Source: Collinsella sp. (GTDB lineage: Bacteria > Actinomycetota > Coriobacteriia > Coriobacteriales > Coriobacteriaceae). Taken from it: a stretch of DNA of 60,057 nucleotides. The DNA is taken from assembly GCA_014871665.1 (NCBI GenBank), contig WGSL01000004.1:1-60057 (forward strand). Reading direction: 5' to 3'. This document shows positions 47,184-54,447 of this stretch, in pieces. How positions within the stretch are numbered: position 1 is the first letter of the stretch; the number at the start of each line of letters is the position of its first letter. Both the position numbers and the translations under genes were made by a program. The notes beneath the pieces are model-generated. The model did no database searches. It was not told the origin of the DNA and saw only the letters and a program-made list of their open reading frames with translations.

Positions 47184-48846
47184 GAAAGTTTGCTCCTTCC
47201 CGATCTTGTTTGCGCTGCTTGCCCTCCTGATCGGCACCTGCGCGGTTGTGTTCCCCGCTTCCGCGCAGGCCGCGCCGACCTCGACCGGTTCCATCACGGT
47301 GAGCGGCACCGTGGCGAGCAGCTACGATGCCTACCAGATCTTTAGCGCCAACGTCGTCGACGGCGACAGCGACGCTAAGATCGCCACCGACCTCGCCTGG
47401 GTAAGCGACGCCGTGCGCGACGCCGCGCTGCCTGTGCTGCACAGCGCCGGCATGCCCAATTCCCAGACCACCGCGCAGGAAGCTGCCGAGTGGCTCAACA
47501 CCGATTCCCACCTTACGAGCGCGCTGAGCGCACAGCTCGCTCGTTCCCTCCAGAGCTCTGGTGCCGAGTCTGTGGCCCTTAACGCGGGCACGGCGGCCGA
47601 GCTGTCCTGCGGCTACTGGCTCATCGTCGCCAAAGACGACGCCATCGCCCAAGGCGAGGCCGGCACCGCGCCGATCATGGCCCTGGTCGGCGGCAGCGCC
47701 GTTACCGTCAAGCCCAAGGCGGCGACCCCCAAGGTCGCCAAGCACGTGCTGGAGGACGGCACCGCCGCATGGCAGAAGGACGCCGACGCTACGGTCGCCG
47801 ACGACCTGTACTGGCGCCTCTCGGCCACGGTCCCGGCGGGGCTCACCGCCTACGACACCTATACGGTGCGGTTCGTCGACACCATGAGCGCGGGGCTCGA
47901 CCCCTCCAAGGTGGCCGCGAGCATGCGCGTATACGTGGCGGCGGGTGCGGACGGTGGCTTCGACGCCGTCTCGGCCGGCAAGGACGGGCGCGTCGGCACC
48001 GAGCCCGCGAAGGGCTGGACCGATATCACGGCCCAGTGTGCCACCAAGGTAGCGGCGGACGGCAAGACCTTCACCGTGCGCACCGGCGACCTCATCGTCG
48101 CGCTTGGCGGGGCCGACGCCTTCACCGCGGGCGCCCGCGTGGTCGCCGTGTACAACGCGCCGCTCAACAGCGCGTGCAACCACGGCATTGCGAAGGGCAA
48201 CCCCAACGAGGTCTACCTGCGCTACCCGCGCTCTCCCTTTGCCGACCAGTCCGGCGACGCCAGCTTTACCCGCACGCCGAGCGATAACGCGTGCGCCTAC
48301 ACCTGGGATCTCGCGCTCACCAAGCGCGGCAGCGACGGAGACAAGCCGCTTGCCGGGGCGGTCCTGAGCATCGCCGACGACTGCGGTCGCACGCTAGCGG
48401 CCGACGGCACGTGGGATGCGGAGGGCAAGGCCACCGTCACCACGGGCGAGGACGGCCGCGTGACCGTCTCGGGCGTGGACTCGGGCAAGCTGGAGGTCCG
48501 CGAGCTCAAGGCACCCAAGGGCTACACCGCCTTCGAGGGCACGCGCTCAGTGACAGTCAAGGCCGAGGGCCTGGACGTCGACCAGGTGGCCGCCGCCAAG
48601 CCCAAGCTCACCATCACGGCCGAGTCGCCCCTGCGCGCCGACAGCGCGGACGGGTCGACGGGCAGCCTGGAGGCGTCGCTCATCAACACGCCCACCGGCA
48701 CACCCCCTAGCATTACCACCGGAGGCTTTATGCCCTCGACTGGCGATATGGCAATGTACGCCGCGGCCGCCGCAGCGGTCGCCGGAGCCGCGCTCATCGT
48801 GGTCGCGCTCCTGATCAAGCGGGGAGGTGGCAGCCATAAAGAGTAG
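47176..48846 (+). CDS. SpaA-type ancillary pilin, MPSTG-anchored
   Basis: A 556-residue surface pilin. A signal peptide (VCSFPILFALLALLIGTCAVVFPASAQA) is followed by an N-terminal pilin domain with CGYWLIV, a lysine-bearing linker (VTVKPKAATPKVAKHVL) like a pilin motif, and an isopeptide-forming domain. A SpaA/Cna-B domain follows at about 377-460 (LALTKRGSDGDKPLAGAVLSIAD; VRELKAPKGYTAF). The sorting signal is MPSTG at 519-523, then a hydrophobic helix and KRGGGSHKE. The start is GTG at 47176, preceded by GGGAGG and overlapping the adhesin gene. Its higher GC than the adhesin upstream is notable. It is likely the base or minor shaft subunit. Confidence 0.85.
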   Translation: MNKKVCSFPILFALLALLIGTCAVVFPASAQAAPTSTGSITVSGTVASSYDAYQIFSANVVDGDSDAKIATDLAWVSDAVRDAALPVLHSAGMPNSQTTAQEAAEWLNTDSHLTSALSAQLARSLQSSGAESVALNAGTAAELSCGYWLIVAKDDAIAQGEAGTAPIMALVGGSAVTVKPKAATPKVAKHVLEDGTAAWQKDADATVADDLYWRLSATVPAGLTAYDTYTVRFVDTMSAGLDPSKVAASMRVYVAAGADGGFDAVSAGKDGRVGTEPAKGWTDITAQCATKVAADGKTFTVRTGDLIVALGGADAFTAGARVVAVYNAPLNSACNHGIAKGNPNEVYLRYPRSPFADQSGDASFTRTPSDNACAYTWDLALTKRGSDGDKPLAGAVLSIADDCGRTLAADGTWDAEGKATVTTGEDGRVTVSGVDSGKLEVRELKAPKGYTAFEGTRSVTVKAEGLDVDQVAAAKPKLTITAESPLRADSADGSTGSLEASLINTPTGTPPSITTGGFMPSTGDMAMYAAAAAAVAGAALIVVALLIKRGGGSHKE

Positions 48847-48954
48847 CTGGCAGCCCCACAGAGAGCGGGGCGAGACGTAGCGAAGTAGATGCTAAGACAC
48901 AGACAGACAGATTTAGATCAAATGGAATTCGAGCAGAAAGCAGAGGAAAAGAAG

Positions 48955-50814
48955 ATGAGCATGAGCAAGAACATCGCACGCCTGGCAGTAACGGCAGGCC
49001 TCACTGCAGCGCTGAGCTTCGGCGGCGTCATGGCCCCGGTGACCATGGCGTTTGCTGAGGGCGGCAGTGTCACAAGCTATGTGCCGACGGCGACAACGAT
49101 CGGCAACGTAACCATTACTGAGAGCACCTATGCCGGCACCACGTTTAAGGGCATCCAGATTTTCAAGGCCACAGTAACGCAGGGTAAGGCTGATACGAAT
49201 GGCGATGGCGTTGCAGATGAGGATGGAGCTTGGAACGAGGATGGCGAAAAGACGCTGTCCGATATTACGTGGGCATCGGATGATGTGAAGGATGCCGTCA
49301 CGGGCGCGTTTACTGCTAAAGACAACAAGCCGGAGGGAGATAACGCACAGACGTGGGCAGAATGGATTAATACCAAGACCGCGGATGAGTATGCGGGTGT
49401 CACCGACCAGACTACCAAACTGAATGTGGGTACGACGCTCGACAGAATCGCCAGGGCGCTTAAAGACAAGAAGTGGACTAATCCAAAGAGCGGTACTGCG
49501 GGAACATACGAGGGCATTGCTGCGGGCTACTGGCTCTTTGAAACGCAGTCGGTCAGCAAAACCACTGGAACAGATGGAAGCGATGACGCCTATACCTCGC
49601 CGATCTTCACTGTCGTCGGTGGTGAAAACGTAAGTCCGGAGCCCAAGAAGAGCGTCCCCACGGTCGAGAAGAAGATTCTTGATGATAGCAAGGTGGCGAA
49701 AGACCTCAAGACCGTGCCCGAGGGTGATTGGAAAGACGTTGCCGATTCCCAGATCGGCCAGGAGGTGAACTACAAGCTTACCGGCACGATTGCGAACAAC
49801 TACGCCAGCTACGACTCCTATTCCTACAAGTTCACCGACACCCTTACTAAAGGCCTCAGTTATGTTAATGATCAAACTAAAGTTTATGCTGTGAACAAAG
49901 ATTCGAGCAATAAAGATAAATATACCGATATCTCCAATAACTTTACCGTGAATTCAACCAACAATACTGACGGAACTACCACCTTGACTGTTGAAGCTAA
50001 TGCGGGGGACCACAGTAAGCACCTCAAGGAGATTTCAGACGTAAATGCCAACACCAAGATTGTTGTCTTCTACAAGGCGAAGCTCAACGCAAATGCAGTA
50101 ATTTCGGGGGCCAACGGCGGGCAGAGTGGCAACCCCAACACCGTTACGCTCGAGTATTCCAACAACCCCATGGGCGAAGGTACTGGTACCTCGGCGCCTG
50201 ATCAGGTCAAGGACTACACCTACGGCCTCAAGATCAACAAGGTTGACCTTGGCACTGAGAAAGCGCTGAAAGATGCTAAGTTCACCATTACAACTAACGG
50301 TGACGAGAAAAGCACAGAAGTTAAATATGTCACGAAAGACGGTGCTCTGAGCGACGGCGTGGTCGAACTTGCGACGGACCCCTATGGTGTCATTAAGCTT
50401 ACCGGTCTCGATGCTGGCGTCTATACGGTCACGGAAACTTCTGCTCCTGATGGTTACACCAAGGTCAAACCCTTCACCTTCGAGATCAAGCCGACCATGA
50501 ACGCCAATGATCCGGATGCTGGTCTTACTGCGCTCTCTGGCACGCTTGATGACAAGAACCAGAGTGACAAGGTCATCGCTGGCCTTACCGATAAGAATGC
50601 CGGTGATAACAAGCTAACGGCGCAGACCGGCTCGGAGAAGGCCACTGATGGCTACTTCAACATCACCGTCGGCGATACCAAGCAGGTTGGCCTCCCGCTC
50701 ACCGGTCTCAACGGCGTGACCTTCACTTGGATCGCTGGTGGCGCGGTGCTGTGCATCGGCGTGGCGCACCTCATCCGCAGCCGTAAGCAGGCTGAGGAGT
50801 CCGAGCAGGAGTAA
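48955..50814 (+). CDS. major (shaft) pilin, LPLTG-anchored
   Basis: A 619-residue isopeptide-forming fimbrial subunit. Signal peptide residues 1-34 (IARLAVTAGLTAALSFGG to AFAEGG). The N-terminal domain ends in GYWLFETQSV, followed by EPKKSVPTVEKKI, which places a Lys as in pilin motifs, and a middle domain (NYKLTGTIANNYASYDSYSYKFTDTLTKGL). A SpaA-like domain lies at about 422-510 (YGLKINKVDLGTEKALKDAKF; YTVTETSAPDGYTKV), with LPLTG at 580-584. Its sorting region strongly resembles that of the tip adhesin (LPLxG..GVT.T..AG.AVLC), so one sortase should handle both. SD GAGGAAAAG. A strong terminator 101 bases later closes the pilin operon before the sortase. Confidence 0.9.
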   Translation: MSMSKNIARLAVTAGLTAALSFGGVMAPVTMAFAEGGSVTSYVPTATTIGNVTITESTYAGTTFKGIQIFKATVTQGKADTNGDGVADEDGAWNEDGEKTLSDITWASDDVKDAVTGAFTAKDNKPEGDNAQTWAEWINTKTADEYAGVTDQTTKLNVGTTLDRIARALKDKKWTNPKSGTAGTYEGIAAGYWLFETQSVSKTTGTDGSDDAYTSPIFTVVGGENVSPEPKKSVPTVEKKILDDSKVAKDLKTVPEGDWKDVADSQIGQEVNYKLTGTIANNYASYDSYSYKFTDTLTKGLSYVNDQTKVYAVNKDSSNKDKYTDISNNFTVNSTNNTDGTTTLTVEANAGDHSKHLKEISDVNANTKIVVFYKAKLNANAVISGANGGQSGNPNTVTLEYSNNPMGEGTGTSAPDQVKDYTYGLKINKVDLGTEKALKDAKFTITTNGDEKSTEVKYVTKDGALSDGVVELATDPYGVIKLTGLDAGVYTVTETSAPDGYTKVKPFTFEIKPTMNANDPDAGLTALSGTLDDKNQSDKVIAGLTDKNAGDNKLTAQTGSEKATDGYFNITVGDTKQVGLPLTGLNGVTFTWIAGGAVLCIGVAHLIRSRKQAEESEQE

Positions 50815-50914
50815 CGCTCACTCATCCATCCCTTTGGCAGGTGGGATGTGATGGCCATGAGACTTGCGGACACTTTTCTCGTCCATCCACGTTCTTGCTT
50901 TGCCATTCTCTTTT

Positions 50915-50952
50915 CGGGGCAGATTCCGCACTGGAGTCTGCCCCGTTTTTTT
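50915..50952 (+). terminator. terminator of the pilin operon
   Basis: CGGGGCAGA pairs perfectly with TCTGCCCCG over a 13-base loop, followed by seven Ts. Confidence 0.92.
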
Positions 50953-50984
50953 GGATAACGCAGCCAGCCTCCATCGTCCGATGC

Positions 50985-51238
50985 GGGCACGTTCGTCATC
51001 GCGTTTCTTGACTCGTATGAGGTTCGGTTTAAGGTCCGTAGGCGCACGCGCGGTGCGGACGGTAGAAGGCATTTGCGCCGCGCGTGCAAATTAAAATGCC
51101 CGGGGTTAGAGGCCCGGGCATTTAACAAGGTCGGAAACTGGTCGCCCGCGCTTTCGAACACTTACGCGGGGTGCGTCGTTTCCTGTAGCTATTGTATCCC
51201 GAATCGTTTCGCCGATTCGGGACATTTTGAAAACGCAA
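50985..51238 (+). pseudogene. 5'-truncated copy of the small membrane peptide gene and its 3' region
   Basis: This stretch repeats 51463-51718. The first 96 bases are identical to the coding part of the small peptide gene from its membrane segment onward (GTFVIAFLDSYEVRF...). The region after it matches at roughly four bases in five, including an AATGCCCGGG-type hairpin and a perfect TCCCGAATCG/CGATTCGGGA stem. The start codon, ribosome site and first 14 codons are missing, and the stop is lost through an inserted T, so it is not a functional gene. Confidence 0.8.
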
Positions 51239-51421
51239 ACACGTCGGGCAAACCCGGACAATGCGGCCAGGCTCCGCTGGACGGGGAATCGTGTGTGTAA
51301 CTATCGAACAAATGTTTGTCAAAATCGCGTTTACCAGCTGCGGGTGCATATACTCGCAGTAAAATACCCTTGCGACGCATCCCGTGCGCGGGCGGCCGAC
51401 GACTCGATCGGAGGTCCCCAA

Positions 51422-51571
51422 ATGCTGAAATTCCTTAACGCGCTCGCCGCCCTCGCGGCGATGGGCACGTTCGTCATCGCGTTTCTTGACTCGTATGAGG
51501 TTCGGTTTAAGGTCCGTAGGCGCACGCGCGGTGCGGACGGTAGAAGGCATTTGCGCCGAAAGCGCAAATAA
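51422..51571 (+). CDS. 49-residue membrane peptide with Arg/Lys tail, type I toxin-like
   Basis: A short gene with an excellent ribosome site (GGAGGT, 6-7 bases before the ATG). The peptide begins with a single membrane helix (FLNALAALAAMGTFVIAFL) and ends in a strongly basic tail (FKVRRRTRGADGRRHLRRKRK, about half Arg/Lys). A GC hairpin starts one base after the stop. Size, one helix, charged tail, tight hairpin and a tandem relic all recall type I toxin peptides and the 'putative holin-like toxin' group (TxpA/BsrG/Fst). No sequence family is claimed. It lies in the gap between major pilin and sortase, where its promoter is not obvious. Confidence 0.65.
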   Translation: MLKFLNALAALAAMGTFVIAFLDSYEVRFKVRRRTRGADGRRHLRRKRK

Positions 51572-51572
51572 G

Positions 51573-51600
51573 AATGCCCGGGGGTCGGATCCCGGGCATT
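51573..51600. terminator. hairpin after the small peptide gene
   Basis: AATGCCCGGG and CCCGGGCATT (10-base perfect arms) around an 8-base loop. T-runs are short on both sides, but the stem is strong and conserved in the relic copy at 51095-51124. It could end both the peptide mRNA and a transcript from the other strand. Confidence 0.75.
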
Positions 51601-51670
51601 TAACAAAAGCTGAAAACTAGGCCGCCCGCGCTCCCAAACATTTACGCGGGGTGCGTCGTTTTCTATTGAT

Positions 51671-51676
51671 ATTGTA
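51671..51676 (-). promoter_or_regulatory. possible -10 of an antisense RNA facing the small peptide gene
   Basis: Read leftwards, GGGATACAAT carries TACAAT, and a transcript from it would cross the 3' end hairpin of the peptide gene. The same box is kept in the relic copy (51191-51196). The -35 is poor, so this is tentative. Confidence 0.25.
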
Positions 51677-51765
51677 TCCCGAATCGCCCCGCCGATCCGA
51701 GACATTTTGAAAACTCAAATGCTGGCTTATGCACGAAAGGAATCTCGTTAATTCCGAAAATTATG

Positions 51766-51789
51766 TATAATTCCAATTTAAACTGGAAT
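51766..51789 (+). promoter_or_regulatory. TATAAT box and operator-like palindrome of the winged-helix gene
   Basis: A perfect TATAAT (51766-51771) overlaps the palindrome ATTCCA-N8-TGGAAT (51770-51789), which covers the expected transcription start. The start codon follows 13 bases later. The layout suits self-repression by the gene product. Confidence 0.65.
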
Positions 51790-51801
51790 CAAACGAAAAC
51801 G

Positions 51802-52770
51802 ATGGAAATGAACGAAGCGCTAATCTACTTACAAGAAGCACTAGGCCTCTCCGCCAAGACCAAAACTTGGCCTGGATCCGCACGCTTGCCGCTGCATCTG
51901 CGGGCGGTTGAGGTCCGCGCTGTTGACGCAAACGGTTTTTCGTTTTTGCTTGCAAGTTTGCCTACTGGCGTCGGACTTCCCGAGGCTAAGAGAGTCTATA
52001 GTCAGCTAGCCTTACGCGCGGAGACTCCTGTTGTCGTTTCGTTTCCTGATGCCGATGCACGTCAGCGCAAAGCATTGATCGCACAAGGGATTCCCTTTGT
52101 CTGCCCAGGTAGACAGGCTTTTCTTCCATTTATGGGCACAGCCTGCACGGAGAGGGGCGGTGCCCGGTTTCGCAATCGCGCGACCAAGATGTCACCCAAC
52201 GCACAGGCTGCCGCAATCTGGGGAGTAGCCCAGGAGCCATATCGTCCCTATGACCTTTGTCGTGCGCTTGGGATTTCGGCAAGCCGCGCGAGTGAGGCCA
52301 TAACCGAGCTTGTTGACAGGGGGCTCGCGAGGCGCGAGCGTCGCGAGCGACGTGTCGTCGTGTTCCCTGTTGCTGTTGATCTTTTGCTCAGTGAGCACAT
52401 GGCAGAGCTCTCCTCGCCTGTCTCGAAGGTCTTTTTTGCAAGGAAGACGCCGCAGATCGACTGTCTTGTTGACGCCGGGGAGACGGCGCTCGCCGCGCGT
52501 TCGATGCTCGCTGCGCCGGGCATGGAACAAAAGGCCGTCTTAAGAAGTACATGGCGTCAACTGAGCGACCTCGAAGTCGCAGACGGGGAGTTGCCGGATA
52601 ACGAAACGGCGATGATCCAAGTGTGGCGCTATGCGCCCGTGTTTGCCGGCTCCTCCCGTGTCGACGACATTTCGCTTGCGCTATCTTTGGCGGCAATCGA
52701 CGATGAGCGAATTCAGCTCGAAGTCGATCGCATGTTTGGAAAGGAATATCCATGGCAAGAAGCGCTGTAG
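51802..52770 (+). CDS. winged-helix regulator, probable antitoxin-like first gene of a lost pair
   Basis: A 322-residue protein. The N-terminal 120 residues (LPLHLRAVEVRAV; ETPVVVSFPDADARQRKALIAQGIPFVCPGRQAFLPFMG) resemble the MarR-type/AbiEi-like regulators that sit first in two-gene units in Firmicutes and Coriobacteriia. A winged helix follows at about 130-190 (RPYDLCRALGISASRASEAITELVDRGLARRERRERRVVVF). The start at 51802 is chosen because the frame opening at 51763 lies on the promoter -10. There is no strong SD, and the leader is very short. Its end carries a GGAAAGGA ribosome site and an overlapping ATG (52752) for a second gene that is now broken. The function of the family is not settled. 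Confidence 0.62.
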   Translation: MEMNEALIYLQEALGLSAKTKTWPGSARLPLHLRAVEVRAVDANGFSFLLASLPTGVGLPEAKRVYSQLALRAETPVVVSFPDADARQRKALIAQGIPFVCPGRQAFLPFMGTACTERGGARFRNRATKMSPNAQAAAIWGVAQEPYRPYDLCRALGISASRASEAITELVDRGLARRERRERRVVVFPVAVDLLLSEHMAELSSPVSKVFFARKTPQIDCLVDAGETALAARSMLAAPGMEQKAVLRSTWRQLSDLEVADGELPDNETAMIQVWRYAPVFAGSSRVDDISLALSLAAIDDERIQLEVDRMFGKEYPWQEAL

Positions 52771-52796
52771 AAGGTCTCTAAGAATTCGAACCGTAG
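52752..52796 (+). pseudogene. surviving start of the partner gene
   Basis: ATG at 52752, overlapping the regulator stop by 19 bases and preceded by GGAAAGG, reads MARSAVEGL and then TAA; the frame goes on EFEP and stops again. Proteins that follow this regulator type often begin with a similar R-x-AVEGL-x-x-F sequence (recalled, not checked), and usually contain a nucleotidyltransferase-like domain. The rest of the gene is missing. Confidence 0.5.
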
Positions 52797-52892
52797 GCGG
52801 CGTTTCGGTCCTAGCTGCGTTGTCCGGCGCATGAGCTCGCTAATCGGGTATTATTTGTTTAGACAACTTGAGTTGTAGAGGAGTGACCGGCG

Positions 52893-53831
52893 ATGGTGCA
52901 GGGCGCCAAACATATGAAGAGCAATAACGCCGCGGCCAACGGCGGCTCAAGCCCCCAGCCCAAACCTCAACCAAAGTCCAAGCGCCGCCGCAAGCGACTT
53001 CCGCGCTGGGCCGATCGGCTCATCACCATCGTCATCATCCTTATTGGCGTGGGCCTTATGACCTGGCCGTGGATCTTGGACCGGCTCGAGGCCTCGGGCG
53101 TGTTCAACCAGATCAGCACGGTGTCCAGCACCGTGGACGCGCTGTCTGCCGAGGAGCGCGAGCGCATCCTGCTCCAGGCGCGCTCCTTTAATGAGCAGCT
53201 GGCGGGCGAGGCCACCGAGCTCCCCGCCGACCAGATTGAGCCCTACGCTCAGCAGCTCATCTTTGACCGCGACCCCATGATGAGCTGGGTCGAGATCCCC
53301 TCCATCGACGTGAGCATGCCCATCTACCACGGCACGAGCGAAGAAGTCCTTATGGCGGGCGTCGGCCACCTGGAGGGCACGAGCCTGCCGGTGGGCGGCA
53401 CCTCGACGCATTGCGTGCTCACCGCGCACTCGGGTATGCGCAACCTGAGCATGTTCGACGACATTCACTCGCTGGAGCCCGGCGACCTGGTGCTGCTGCA
53501 CACCATGAACAAGACGCTCGCCTACAAGATGGTGGACTCCGAGGTCGTGCTGCCCGAGGAGATGGAGTCGCTGACCATCGAGCCCGGCGCCGACAGGGTG
53601 ACGCTCGTCACCTGCACGCCCTACGGCGTGAACGACCATCGCCTGCTGGTGCACTGCGTGCGCACCAAGTACAACAAGAAGGACGTCGACAAGCAAAAGT
53701 CGCTGGCCGACCGCCACTGGGGCAAGCGCGAGTTTGCCGTGCTCATCGTGGTCGTGGCCATTGTGCTGTTGCTGCTGGACATCGTGATCCACGCGGTCCG
53801 CAAGCGCCGCAAGGCCAAAGCCTCGGCATAA
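52893..53831 (+). CDS. class C sortase (pilin polymerase)
   Basis: A 312-residue membrane transpeptidase that links pilins through their sorting signals. After a basic N-terminal tail, a membrane helix (LITIVIILIGVGLMTWPWIL) leads to the sortase barrel. His179 is in VLTAHSGM, Cys241 in TLVTCTPYGVNDHRLLVH and Arg250 in the same stretch, the class C signature. The lid-type motif (DRDPMMSWVEIP region) and a second C-terminal helix (FAVLIVVVAIVLLLLDIVIHAV) with a basic tail are present. SD GAGGAG. It should act on LPLTG/LPLSG and perhaps MPSTG proteins encoded upstream. It is separated from them by 2.1 kb of inserted sequence and has its own transcription. Confidence 0.92.
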   Translation: MVQGAKHMKSNNAAANGGSSPQPKPQPKSKRRRKRLPRWADRLITIVIILIGVGLMTWPWILDRLEASGVFNQISTVSSTVDALSAEERERILLQARSFNEQLAGEATELPADQIEPYAQQLIFDRDPMMSWVEIPSIDVSMPIYHGTSEEVLMAGVGHLEGTSLPVGGTSTHCVLTAHSGMRNLSMFDDIHSLEPGDLVLLHTMNKTLAYKMVDSEVVLPEEMESLTIEPGADRVTLVTCTPYGVNDHRLLVHCVRTKYNKKDVDKQKSLADRHWGKREFAVLIVVVAIVLLLLDIVIHAVRKRRKAKASA

Positions 53832-53845
53832 GACATTTTCCAGAA

Positions 53846-53878
53846 CCACCACAAAGGGGACAGGTACCTTTGTGGTGG
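53846..53878. repeat. CCACCACAAAGG hairpin, copy A5
   Basis: Perfect 12-base arms with loop GGACAGGTA, 15 bases after the sortase stop codon. Palindrome B4 follows 11 bases later, in mirror order to the B3-A3 pair at 42380-42491. Confidence 0.88.
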
Positions 53879-53889
53879 TCGGGACTTCC

Positions 53890-53954
53890 AAACCATCACA
53901 ACATTCGATGAAAATCTCGATTTTGGCGAAAAACGTCGAATGTTGTGATGGTTT
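53890..53954. repeat. AACCATCACAACATTCGA palindrome, copy B4
   Basis: Same 19-base arms as the other B copies; the middle (AAAATCTCGATTTT) matches B3, so it has the B3 orientation. Confidence 0.9.
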
Positions 53955-54135
53955 TCGTTGTGGGCGAGACGGTTTTCGCTATGGACGGTGCGGTTTCGTT
54001 GCAGAACCGCCGGCCCGCCGCCTGCCAGCCCGCCGCCCTCGTTACGTTTTCGCTGCATTTAGGTAAAGCACCTGCTCCAAGCGGCGTTGCCTTGTATACT
54101 AGAGCGGTTTAACTGTTATGCGGAAGGGAGCGCCT

Positions 54136-54447
54136 ATGGCACTCAGCGAGAAAGACGTGCGCGGCATCGCCGAGTACGCAAAGATCGCACTGACCGATGA
54201 CGAGCTCACCCAGATGACGTTCTACATGAACGACGCCGTCCAGATGCTCGAGCCCGTCCTGCAATATGACTTGCCCGACGTGGAGCCCACGTTCCATCCT
54301 ATCGGAAGCCTGTCCAACGTGATGGGCGATGACCTGCGCGAGCCCGAGCGCGACCTGCCGCTCGACGTTGCGCTCGAGAACGCCGGCAGCGCGCGCGACC
54401 GCTACTTCCGCGTGCCGTCCATTTTGGGAGAGGGGGAGAGCGAGTAA
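54136..54447 (+). CDS. gatC: GatC, Asp-tRNA(Asn)/Glu-tRNA(Gln) amidotransferase subunit C
   Basis: A 103-residue stabilising belt subunit of the GatCAB complex. The pattern LSEKDVRGIAEYAKIALTDDELTQMTFYMNDAVQMLE, the middle LPDVEPTFHPI and the ending REPERDLPLDVALENAGSARDRYFRVPSILGEGESE are standard for GatC. The ATG at 54136 follows GGAAGGGAG; an earlier in-frame opening is not needed. Its stop codon overlaps the gatA start by one base, so the three gat genes are translated together. A TATACT box at 54095-54100 could be the operon -10. Confidence 0.92.
   Translation: MALSEKDVRGIAEYAKIALTDDELTQMTFYMNDAVQMLEPVLQYDLPDVEPTFHPIGSLSNVMGDDLREPERDLPLDVALENAGSARDRYFRVPSILGEGESE

Larger units (their letters stand above)
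51463..51718. repeat. direct repeat, intact copy (second of two)
   Basis: Matches 50985-51238 at an offset of 478-480 bases. Ninety-six bases of coding sequence are identical, while the part after the stop codon has diverged, so the coding part is either under selection or recently converted. Confidence 0.85.

Noticed and set aside
50985..51718. CRISPR-like or phage attachment repeat
   Set aside because: There are only two long copies with no spacers and no cas or integrase gene. They are a gene duplication.
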